Shown here: positions 17,307-24,797 of the stretch, one piece after another
Numbering within the stretch: the stretch's first letter is position 1
Layout of the letters: each line of letters begins with the position of its first letter
Origin: Gracilimonas sp040877545
GTDB lineage: Bacteria; Bacteroidota; Rhodothermia; Balneolales; Balneolaceae
Assembly (NCBI GenBank): GCA_040877545.1
Contig: JBBDNN010000027.1
Span: 1-31,639, forward strand
Length of the DNA stretch: 31,639 bases
Direction of reading: 5' to 3'
Program-made: the position numbers and the translations under genes
Notes under the pieces: model-generated
Seen by the model: only the letters and a program-made list of their open reading frames with translations
What the model was told of the DNA's origin: nothing
The model's database searches: none

Positions 17307-20300
17307 GTATTTCATCTCTTAGTATTCGCCGGCCGGTTTTAGCAACCGTAATGTCTCTGGTAATTTTGATATTAGGTTTGGTTGCCTTTAATTTTTTAGG
17401 AGTTCGTGAATATCCGGCCACCGAACCACCAATTGTTACCGTCAGTACTTCATATACCGGGGCCAATGCCGATGTGATGGAATCTCAGGTTACCGAACCG
17501 TTAGAAGAAGAAATTAACGGAATTGCCGGGATAAGAACTATGACATCGGTAAGCAGGGAGGGCCGCAGTACTATTACGGTAGAATTTGAACTGGAAATTA
17601 ATCTTGATGATGCCGCCAATGATGTACAATCAAGAGTTTCGCGAGCTGTCAGAAACCTGCCGCCCGATGCAGATCCTCCGGTAGTTTCCAAAGCTGATGC
17701 CGATGCCAGGCCTATTGTATTTCTCAATGTGAAAAGTAATCAGCGCACCCTGCTTGAATTATCCGACATTGCCACAAATGCTTTCAAAGAACGCGTACAA
17801 ACCATTCCCGGAGTAAGCAGCGTACAAATTTGGGGGGAGAAAACATATTCAATGCGCATGTGGATGGATCCACTTCGCCTGGCTGCTTACCGTCTTACAC
17901 CGCTTGATGTTCAGCAGGCATTAGCAAGGGAAAATGTGGAATTACCTTCAGGACGTATAGAAGGTAATCTTACCGAATTAACTGTTCGTACCCAGGGCAG
18001 GCTCTACGAACCCAAAGAGTTTAATGACCTGATAGTCAGCGAATCGGAAGGCAATGTGATTCGTTTCCGGGATATAGGTATTGCAGAGCTTGGCCCCGCT
18101 AACGAGCGCACTATTCTGAAACGCGATGGCGTACCAATGGTCGGGGTAGTTATTGTTCCACAGCCTGGAGCCAATCAGGTTGAAATTGCCGATGAATTTC
18201 ATGCACGTGTAGAGCAAATCAAAAAAGATCTTCCCGCAGATATTGAAACTGCTATTGGTTTTGATAACACCAAATATGTGCGGGACTCTATAAGTGAAGT
18301 GCAGCAAACCATATTCCTGGCGCTTGCCCTGGTAATCCTTATTATATTCTTGTTCCTTCGGGATTTGAGAACAACCCTCATTCCTGTGTTGGTAATTCCT
18401 ATTGCACTTATCGGTGCATTTTTTGTGATGTATATGGCTGATTTCTCCATCAATGTTTTAACACTTTTGGCCATTGTTCTTGCCATTGGCCTGGTGGTAG
18501 ATGATGCTATTGTGGTACTCGAGAACATCTATGCAAAAATAGAAGGAGGCATGAATATAATTGACGCCGGAATCTTAGGCTCGCGCGAGATATTTTTTGC
18601 GGTGGTGGCTACTTCTCTTGCATTGGTTTCTGTGTTTACACCTATACTATTCCTGGGTGGCCTTACCGGCCGTTTGTTTCTCGAGTTTGGAGTCGTGATT
18701 GCCGGCGCTGTGATAATTTCATCCTTTGTAGCTCTCACACTAACTCCCATGCTGGCTACTAAAATATTGAAAGGAGATGGACAACACAGCTGGTTTTATC
18801 ATAAAACCGAGCCTTTTTTCAAATCACTGAATAAATCCTATAAAAACTCCCTCGACACATTTATGAATCACAGATGGCTTTCGTTTGTGATTATTTTTCT
18901 TTCCATGGGAGCTATTTTCCTCTTTTATCAAAATATGCAGCAAGAACTTGCACCCCTTGAAGATCGAAATGGGCTGAGCATCAACGCAGCTGCGCCCGAG
19001 GGAGCTTCTTTTGAATATATGGACCGGTACATGGACCAATTGATAGAATTTCTGTTGGATGAAGTACCTGAAACAGAGGCTATCATATCATTAACATCGC
19101 CCGGTTTTGGTGCATCCAGTTCAGTAAACTCCGGTTTTGGGCATGTAATCCTAAAAGATGCGGGTGAACGTGAGCGTTCTCAGCAGGAAATATATGATGC
19201 TCTTTCCGAAAAAATTCAGAATCTGAGTGGTGCACGTACCTTTTTATCACAACAACCAAGCATTGGTAGCAGCAGAGGCGGACAGCCGGTTCAATATGTT
19301 TTACAGGCTTCAAATCTGGATAAGTTAAAAGAAGTGATTCCCGTATTCTTGCAGGAAGCTTCAAACGATCCCACATTCAACTTTGCAGATGTGAATCTTA
19401 AATTCAATAAACCGGAAATACAGGTTAGTATAGATCGCGACCGGGCGAGAGCATTGGGAGTTTCTACCAGGGATGTAGCCGAAACATTGCAACTATCATA
19501 CAGCGGGCAACGATTTGGATTTTTTCTGAAAGATGGAAAGCAATACCAGGTAATCGGGCAGGTATCTCGGGAAAACAGGAATGCTCCAATTGATCTTCGA
19601 AGTCTGTATGTGAGGAATGATGAGGGAGATATTATACAGCTCGATAATCTCGTAACCCTTTCAGAGCAGAGCAGCCCGCCCCAGTTATACCGATTTAACC
19701 GTTACGTATCCGCTACAATTTCAGCCGGACTGGCACGTGGCAAAACAATTGGCGACGGTATTGATGCCATGGATGAGATTGCAGCCCGGGTACTTGACGA
19801 CTCTTTCAGTACTTCACTTTCCGGGCCGTCCAGAGATTTTGTGGATAGTTCATCAAGTCTGATTTATGTTTTTCTTTTGGCACTGCTGTTGGTGTATTTA
19901 GTATTGGCTGCCCAATTCGAAAGCTTTCGCGATCCTTTTGTGGTAATGTTTACCGTTCCGCTTGCCCTTACCGGAGCCTTACTTACACTTTGGTATTTCA
20001 ATCAAACGCTGAATATTTTCAGCCAGATTGGGATGATCATGCTCATCGGTTTAGTAACAAAAAATGGAATTCTTATTGTTGAATTTGCCAACCAGCGGCA
20101 GGTACAGGGTTTATCTATTTTTGATGCCATTAAAGATGCCGCAGTAGCGCGTTTTCGTCCAATTCTTATGACCAGCTTTTCCACTGTTCTGGGGATTTTA
20201 CCCATTGCCCTGGCACTGGGAGCGGGTGCTGAGAGTCGGAAATCGATGGGTATTGCAATTATCGGTGGTTTGATTTTTGCCAGTCTTCTTACCCTGTATG

Positions 20301-20407
20301 TGATACCGGCGCTATATTCTTTCATGGCAGGAGAACGCTCTAAAAAAGATGCCATTAGTGATAAGAGAATTCAGGAACTTGAGAAACTAGAACTCAAAGA
20401 AGTTTAA
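17303..20407 (+). CDS. RND-family efflux pump (AcrB/MexB-like)
   Basis: Inner-membrane multidrug-type exporter of 1034 aa with the canonical RND proton relay: TM4 GLVVDDAIVVLENI carries D400-D401 and TM10 GLVTKNGILIVEFA carries K920, matching AcrB Asp407/Asp408/Lys940. The N-terminus SLSIRRPVLATVMSLVI is the usual first helix, and two periplasmic loops (about 40-335 and 560-865) separate the helix bundles. The C-terminus is a short charged cytoplasmic tail (KDAISDKRIQELEKLELKEV). It overlaps the adaptor gene by 4 nt and is followed after 16 nt by the outer-membrane channel, so all three parts of one machine are encoded together. Substrate unknown. Confidence 0.95.
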   Translation: MSISSLSIRRPVLATVMSLVILILGLVAFNFLGVREYPATEPPIVTVSTSYTGANADVMESQVTEPLEEEINGIAGIRTMTSVSREGRSTITVEFELEINLDDAANDVQSRVSRAVRNLPPDADPPVVSKADADARPIVFLNVKSNQRTLLELSDIATNAFKERVQTIPGVSSVQIWGEKTYSMRMWMDPLRLAAYRLTPLDVQQALARENVELPSGRIEGNLTELTVRTQGRLYEPKEFNDLIVSESEGNVIRFRDIGIAELGPANERTILKRDGVPMVGVVIVPQPGANQVEIADEFHARVEQIKKDLPADIETAIGFDNTKYVRDSISEVQQTIFLALALVILIIFLFLRDLRTTLIPVLVIPIALIGAFFVMYMADFSINVLTLLAIVLAIGLVVDDAIVVLENIYAKIEGGMNIIDAGILGSREIFFAVVATSLALVSVFTPILFLGGLTGRLFLEFGVVIAGAVIISSFVALTLTPMLATKILKGDGQHSWFYHKTEPFFKSLNKSYKNSLDTFMNHRWLSFVIIFLSMGAIFLFYQNMQQELAPLEDRNGLSINAAAPEGASFEYMDRYMDQLIEFLLDEVPETEAIISLTSPGFGASSSVNSGFGHVILKDAGERERSQQEIYDALSEKIQNLSGARTFLSQQPSIGSSRGGQPVQYVLQASNLDKLKEVIPVFLQEASNDPTFNFADVNLKFNKPEIQVSIDRDRARALGVSTRDVAETLQLSYSGQRFGFFLKDGKQYQVIGQVSRENRNAPIDLRSLYVRNDEGDIIQLDNLVTLSEQSSPPQLYRFNRYVSATISAGLARGKTIGDGIDAMDEIAARVLDDSFSTSLSGPSRDFVDSSSSLIYVFLLALLLVYLVLAAQFESFRDPFVVMFTVPLALTGALLTLWYFNQTLNIFSQIGMIMLIGLVTKNGILIVEFANQRQVQGLSIFDAIKDAAVARFRPILMTSFSTVLGILPIALALGAGAESRKSMGIAIIGGLIFASLLTLYVIPALYSFMAGERSKKDAISDKRIQELEKLELKEV

Positions 20408-20423
20408 TGCAGCCATTATTTCT

Positions 20424-21749
20424 ATGAATTGGAAACCCATTAAAGTAGCATGCTTTTCTTTTATTTGGGGTAGCCTGTGCGTTTCTCTGGGATATTCGCA
20501 ATCTACCTTAGATCTTGATGAAGCGGTAAAAACCGGCCTGGAGAAAAATTTTTCTATTCGTGTGGCAGAAAATGAAGCACAGATTTCAGCCAATAATAAT
20601 ACCCTTGGAAATGCAGGATTTCTGCCTGTGATTTCTGCCGATGGATCAATAAATCAGCGTAATGAAGATAACCTGGTACGTTATGCCGATTTGCCCGACC
20701 GGGATGATGAAAATGCTATCACCACTGTGTATAATTATGGGATAAATGCCGGCTGGAGAATTTTTGACGGCCTCACCATGTTTGCAACACTCGATCGCCT
20801 TTCAACCGAAGAAAAGATCAGTGAAGAAGAAGCACAATTTCGGGTGGAGCTGGTATTGGCTGATATCGTTACTACCTATTTCCAAATAGCGGGGCAGCAA
20901 AAGGCTTATGAAGTACTTTTAAATACGGTGGAAATTTCCCAGGAGCGAATCAATATTGCTGAAACAAAGCGTCAGATTGGTTCGGGGTCAGAATATGAAT
21001 TACTACAGGCGCGGGCAGATTTTAATGCAGATCGTGCAGCATTGATTCGAGCCGGCACAATTATGAATCGCTCGAAATATTTGTTAAAAAGATTAATGGC
21101 AGATTCGGCAAATGTAGAATATGAAGTGGAGTCGGGGATCAATCTTTCAGAAGACCTGGATTTGAATATGCTCATTGAAAGTGCATTTGAACAAAACAGG
21201 GAGTTAAATATCGCTCGTTTAAATGCAAATGTGGCTACTGCCGAAATTCGGGAGATTACAGGAGAATGGTTCCCCCAGATAGATGTAGCTGGTGGGTATG
21301 GATATTCAAGAGTTGAAGCCAGTAGTGGATTCTCCGAATTTTCTGAGACAGCCGGTTTAAGCTATGGCATCACGGCGAGAGTCAATTTATTTGATGGCTT
21401 CAATAAGAGCAGAAGAAAACAAAATGCAGAGATTGCTTTAAAAAATGAACAGTTAAGATCAGAAGAGCTTCAATTACAAATCACTTCTCAGATTCGGGAA
21501 ATATATGTCCAATATTCTGATGCTCTTTCTTTAATAGAACTGGAAGAAGAGAATCTTCAAATCACACAGCAAAGTGTAGAGATAGCATTAGAGAGATTTC
21601 AGTTAGGCACAATTAATTCTGTCGAATTCAGAGAGGCTCAGCAAAATTTATTAAGTGCTGAAAATAGACTTATAGAAGCTCAAATAGATGCCAAGTCTAC
21701 AGAAACAGAGCTATTAAGACTCAGTGGAAGATTACTATTTAAAGACTAA
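20424..21749 (+). CDS. TolC-family outer-membrane efflux channel
   Basis: Outer-membrane exit duct for the preceding pump, 441 aa. A signal peptide (IKVACFSFIWGSLCVSLGYS) precedes the mature start QSTLDLDEAVKTGLEKN. Two outer-membrane-efflux-protein repeats follow, each with long helices rich in Ala/Glu/Gln (for example ETKRQIGSGSEYELLQARAD and ALERFQLGTINSVEFREAQQ) and beta segments such as YGINAGWRIFDG and YGITARVNLFDGFNKSR. These paired LFDG/IFDG and LG-T/GS-SE...EL.QA patterns are typical of the family. Last gene of the efflux operon; only weak AT-rich hairpins follow. Confidence 0.94.
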   Translation: MNWKPIKVACFSFIWGSLCVSLGYSQSTLDLDEAVKTGLEKNFSIRVAENEAQISANNNTLGNAGFLPVISADGSINQRNEDNLVRYADLPDRDDENAITTVYNYGINAGWRIFDGLTMFATLDRLSTEEKISEEEAQFRVELVLADIVTTYFQIAGQQKAYEVLLNTVEISQERINIAETKRQIGSGSEYELLQARADFNADRAALIRAGTIMNRSKYLLKRLMADSANVEYEVESGINLSEDLDLNMLIESAFEQNRELNIARLNANVATAEIREITGEWFPQIDVAGGYGYSRVEASSGFSEFSETAGLSYGITARVNLFDGFNKSRRKQNAEIALKNEQLRSEELQLQITSQIREIYVQYSDALSLIELEEENLQITQQSVEIALERFQLGTINSVEFREAQQNLLSAENRLIEAQIDAKSTETELLRLSGRLLFKD

Positions 21750-21793
21750 TCACTTTAGCATCAGTTTTAAAAAGTGACGCTTTTTGTGAATTT

Positions 21794-21811
21794 ATCTTTT
21801 ATTAAAAAGAT
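21794..21811 (+). terminator. Possible weak terminator after the efflux operon
   Basis: Arms ATCTTTT and AAAAGAT enclose a 4-nt loop; the stem contains one G-C pair only. It lies 45 nt after the channel stop. Together with the hairpin at 21769-21785 it is the only termination-like structure here, and it is weak. Confidence 0.3.
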
Positions 21812-21935
21812 TTAATTCATTTTTTTGAACTGCTATATTCACCTCTTTCTCCAAAAAAAATTTACAGCAGAACACTGGAAGTGACAAATACTATTCTGAG
21901 CCTGTAATCCTTTATATCTCAACTCATTGCTGTAA

Positions 21936-21976
21936 ATGCTACATATTCAGCATAGCATATAGGCTGAAAGTAGCAT
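21936..21976 (+). promoter_or_regulatory. Two-part stem-loop in the leader of the stressosome operon
   Basis: ATGCTAC (21936-21942) pairs with GTAGCAT (21970-21976), and inside it TTCAGC (21946-21951) pairs with GCTGAA (21963-21968), leaving an ATA/A internal loop and an 11-nt apical loop. The word TAGCATATAG occurs in the loop and again overlapping the right arm (21971-21980). It could be an RNA element or an operator about 180 nt before the rsbR-like start. No known riboswitch class is recognised. Confidence 0.4.
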
Positions 21977-22154
21977 ATAGATTAAAGATGAAGGATCAAA
22001 AAACCATAGGATATTTAGCTCAAAAGCAGGGTATAAAGTGAAATCGTAATAAAATATATGACATGTATTTTGTAAGTATAACTACTTCAATTTAAGGCTA
22101 GAATCTCTAAAATGTCGACGCTTTGAAGGGTAATTACTAATTAACAAATCAACG

Positions 22155-23120
22155 ATGGCAAAATCTAAATCCAAATCCAAAGATAAGGAAAAGAGCACGA
22201 ACGACTTACCAAGGGAAAGAAAACTTTCAAATATACCAGCTCATATTTCGAGTCAACCAGCTGATGAAACCACAGTATCTTTATTAAGAGAACTTGTCTC
22301 TCATCTTCGTCAAAAAAGAAGTGAATTGAGGGAAGAATGGGCAAAGAGAATAATGGGGGCAGAATTATTGACGGCTATGACGCGAGAGGAGATTCTGGCT
22401 GAAGCCACTTCTGTTTACGATAATTATGTAGAAGCTCTTGAAACAGGTACATACGAGGCGCTTCAGGCGTATGCCCGGAATTTATCTGAACGTATTATAC
22501 CCCGTGGTGTGGAAACTCACGAGGTTATTGGTATTGTGCTTTTACTGCGTGATACTCTTGCCCGGTCGCTTTTTTCTAAATACAGAGATGACTTCAATAA
22601 ACTAAACCGCATCCTGGATGCTTATGAACCCGCCGCTAACCGCATTGCCAACACAGTGGCTGTAGGTTTTGTGCAGGAAAGAGAGCGGGTAATTAGAGAC
22701 CAACAGGAAGCCATTCGTGAGCTTTCAACACCGGTACTACAGGTGCGTGAACGGCTGCTTATTCTTCCAATGATTGGCATTATTGATCCGCAAAGATCTC
22801 GTCAGTTAACTGAACAATTACTTCAGGCCATTCGAAAAAACAGGGCAAAAGTAGTTGTAATTGATATTACCGGTGTTGCCGCAATGGATTCTAAAGTTGC
22901 AAATCACCTGGTACAAACTGTTGAAGCTGCCCGGCTACTGGGTGCCAGTGTAATCGTCACAGGACTTTCATCAGAGATTGCTCAAACCCTGGTTACAATA
23001 GGGGTAGACCTAACTAAAATTATCACAGTTGGTGATTTACAGGGAGGTATTGAGGAAGCTGAGCGTAAGCTTGGATATAAAGTTCAAATTGTAGATGTGA
23101 ATACCAAGCCATCAGCTTAA
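22155..23120 (+). CDS. rsbR: RsbR-like stressosome scaffold/sensor (RsbRD_N + STAS)
   Basis: Core subunit of a stressosome, the large sensory complex that sequesters the RsbT kinase. The protein has 321 aa. The first 25 residues are Lys/Ser-rich and low in complexity; a helical RsbRD-type N-terminal domain (about 35-185, LVSHLRQKRSELREEWAKRI onward) takes the place of a haem-globin sensor. A linker helix (RVIRDQQEAIRELSTPVLQV) leads to a C-terminal STAS domain (about 200-315). The phosphoacceptor site is VVIDITGVAAMD: Thr239 matches B. subtilis RsbR Thr171, and GLSSEIAQTLV corresponds to the second RsbR site region. It is the only RsbR paralogue in the window. The rsbS-like gene follows after 14 nt. 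What the N-terminal domain senses is unknown. Confidence 0.9.
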   Translation: MAKSKSKSKDKEKSTNDLPRERKLSNIPAHISSQPADETTVSLLRELVSHLRQKRSELREEWAKRIMGAELLTAMTREEILAEATSVYDNYVEALETGTYEALQAYARNLSERIIPRGVETHEVIGIVLLLRDTLARSLFSKYRDDFNKLNRILDAYEPAANRIANTVAVGFVQERERVIRDQQEAIRELSTPVLQVRERLLILPMIGIIDPQRSRQLTEQLLQAIRKNRAKVVVIDITGVAAMDSKVANHLVQTVEAARLLGASVIVTGLSSEIAQTLVTIGVDLTKIITVGDLQGGIEEAERKLGYKVQIVDVNTKPSA

Positions 23121-23134
23121 AGCAGCAAAATAGT

Positions 23135-23509
23135 ATGACAGTACCTATTCTTAAGCATGGAGACTACCTGATTGCATCTGTGCAATCATCACTAACTGAC
23201 AATCAGTTGAAAGAGTTACTGGATAGTCTTGTTATAAAAGTTGCCAGCGTTCGGGCTAAGGGAGTAATTGTAGATGTAACCATACTCGATATAATGGATT
23301 CATTTGCTACACGCATTCTCCGGGATATGGCTCATATGATCAAACTGCGGGGGGCACCAACTGTAGTTGTAGGTATTCAACCTGATGTAGCTCTTGCAAT
23401 GGTGCAACTGGGATTAAGTTTAGGAGATATTAACACGGCTCTGGATCTTGAAGAAGGGATCACGTTATTGAATGATTACAATAACATTGATCATAATGGG
23501 AAAGGTTGA
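23135..23509 (+). CDS. rsbS: RsbS-like single-domain STAS protein
   Basis: Stressosome partner of RsbR, 124 aa, a lone STAS domain that forms the docking surface for RsbT. The core motif reads VDVTILDIMDSFATR, followed by HMIKLRGAPTVVVGIQPDVA and LGLSLGDINTALDLEEG. In B. subtilis the site phosphorylated by RsbT is a Ser (Ser59); by my alignment from memory the equivalent here is Thr49, with Ser56 in the following DSF. The gene is 14 nt after rsbR-like and 188 nt before rsbT-like, so it may sit at the end of a first transcription unit or upstream of an internal promoter. Confidence 0.9.
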   Translation: MTVPILKHGDYLIASVQSSLTDNQLKELLDSLVIKVASVRAKGVIVDVTILDIMDSFATRILRDMAHMIKLRGAPTVVVGIQPDVALAMVQLGLSLGDINTALDLEEGITLLNDYNNIDHNGKG

Positions 23510-23697
23510 CCTGTTATGATTTTTTATTTATTAGAGAACTGTTGACCATAATTATATTTCTGGCCTTTAATGTGCGAGGCCTGGACGTTTTTGCATGCAA
23601 AGTTTTTGTAACAGTGTAATAGCAGACTGAAAACATTAGATGTATTTAAAAATTGTATTCCGCTTGTTTAAAATTGTTGCCTTAGTGAGCTTTTAAA

Positions 23698-24147
23698 ATG
23701 AAAAAAACAATGCCGAAGGAAAATAGGAAAATTAATGAACGGAACTCATTAGAGAAAATATTTAAGGTTACCTCTGATAAAGACGTAGTTAAAATAAGAG
23801 AATATGCCAGAGACATCGCAGATGGAATAGGGTTTTCAAACAATGAACGAACACTGATAGCTACAGCTGTTTCCGAAATTTGCCGAAATATAATTGAATA
23901 CGCTGTACACGGTAAAATTACCATCAAAGCCCTCTACTTGAATCCTAAAACAGGGATCCTTATTTCGGCCAAGGATAATGGACCTGGTATACCCGATATA
24001 AATAAAGCTTTAAAAGACGGTTACTCTTCTGGAAGAGGAATGGGTGTTGGACTTCCCGGGACGAAACGTATTATGGACGAATTTGTAATTGAGTCAAAAC
24101 CGGGAAATGGAACTAAAATTGTAATGCATAAGTGGGTGGGTAAATGA
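23698..24147 (+). CDS. rsbT: RsbT-like switch protein kinase (GHKL ATPase)
   Basis: Serine/threonine kinase that phosphorylates RsbR/RsbS under stress, leaves the complex and activates a partner carrying an RsbU-type N-terminal domain. The 149 aa contain the GHKL boxes: N box TAVSEICRNIIEYA, G1 DNGPGIPD and G2 GRGMGVGLPGTKRIMDEF. The GLPG-(A/T)-(K/R)-R-(L/I)-MDEF ending distinguishes RsbT from RsbW-like proteins. The N-terminal 15 residues are basic (MKKTMPKENRK) and longer than usual; a start at Met5 is possible. Its TGA overlaps the ATG of the rsbX-like gene (ATGA), so the kinase and its resetting phosphatase are translationally coupled. Confidence 0.92.
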   Translation: MKKTMPKENRKINERNSLEKIFKVTSDKDVVKIREYARDIADGIGFSNNERTLIATAVSEICRNIIEYAVHGKITIKALYLNPKTGILISAKDNGPGIPDINKALKDGYSSGRGMGVGLPGTKRIMDEFVIESKPGNGTKIVMHKWVGK

Positions 24148-24773
24148 AAATTTCCCCAAATATTATATCGAAGAAAAATACCTGTGTAGAATGGAGCGCT
24201 GTTAACTTTCCAATAAAGGGTGAAAAAGTAACTGGAGATGATTACCTGGTAATAAGCCATAATAACCAGGTTTTAGTATCTGCAGTAGATGCATTAGGCC
24301 ATGGTGAGGAAGCAAAGAAGGTCTCTCAAAAAGCCCTGAAATCTTTAAAGAGTTTTAAAAACGAATCACTTATTTATCTTGTGAATCATTGCCATGCAGA
24401 ATTGAGGGGTACCCGAGGTGTAGTTATGAGTATGGCTGTTTTCGATTGCAGCGAAGATTCTATGGCATGGATTGGTGTGGGTAATGTGGAGGGTATTTTA
24501 TTCAGAGCGCAAGGCGATAAAAATAAAATAGAAGAAAATATATTATTAAGAGGAGGAGTGGTTGGTTATAAACTCCCACCTTTAAAAGCATCTATAGTAT
24601 CTGTTTTACCTGGCGATATATTGATATTTACAACTGACGGCGTTAGCTACAGATATTCAGATCAAATTAACATTAACCGCTCCACAGAAGAAATTGTGCA
24701 GTTTATTGCTTCTAATTATGTAGACTTCTCAGACGATTCACAAATATTGGTTGCTCGGTATACCGGTGGGTAA
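24144..24773 (+). CDS. rsbX: RsbX-like PP2C phosphatase
   Basis: Feedback phosphatase that dephosphorylates RsbS/RsbR and resets the stressosome. The 209 aa form a minimal SpoIIE/PP2C domain with the metal-binding Asp residues in order: VTGDDYLV, VDALGHGEEA, FTTDGVSYRY and FSDDSQILVARY. The DALGHGEEA form is typical of RsbX rather than of RsbU/RsbP. There is no sensory or partner-binding extension, which also argues against RsbU. It overlaps rsbT-like by 4 nt and is 24 nt upstream of the histidine kinase, so all three are very likely co-transcribed. Confidence 0.9.
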   Translation: MKISPNIISKKNTCVEWSAVNFPIKGEKVTGDDYLVISHNNQVLVSAVDALGHGEEAKKVSQKALKSLKSFKNESLIYLVNHCHAELRGTRGVVMSMAVFDCSEDSMAWIGVGNVEGILFRAQGDKNKIEENILLRGGVVGYKLPPLKASIVSVLPGDILIFTTDGVSYRYSDQININRSTEEIVQFIASNYVDFSDDSQILVARYTGG

Positions 24774-24797
24774 CAGTTTAAAAAATATAATTTAATT

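Larger units (their letters stand above)
21750..22154. other. 405-nt intergenic region before the stressosome operon
   Basis: No credible coding region was seen. Just after the channel gene are two weak AT-rich hairpins (21769-21785 with AAAAAG/CTTTTT arms, and 21794-21811 with ATCTTTT/AAAAGAT arms) that may end the efflux transcript. A stronger two-part stem-loop lies at 21936-21976. The rest is AT-rich leader, presumably containing the promoter of the rsbR-like gene; no sigma motif could be assigned with confidence. Confidence 0.6.
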
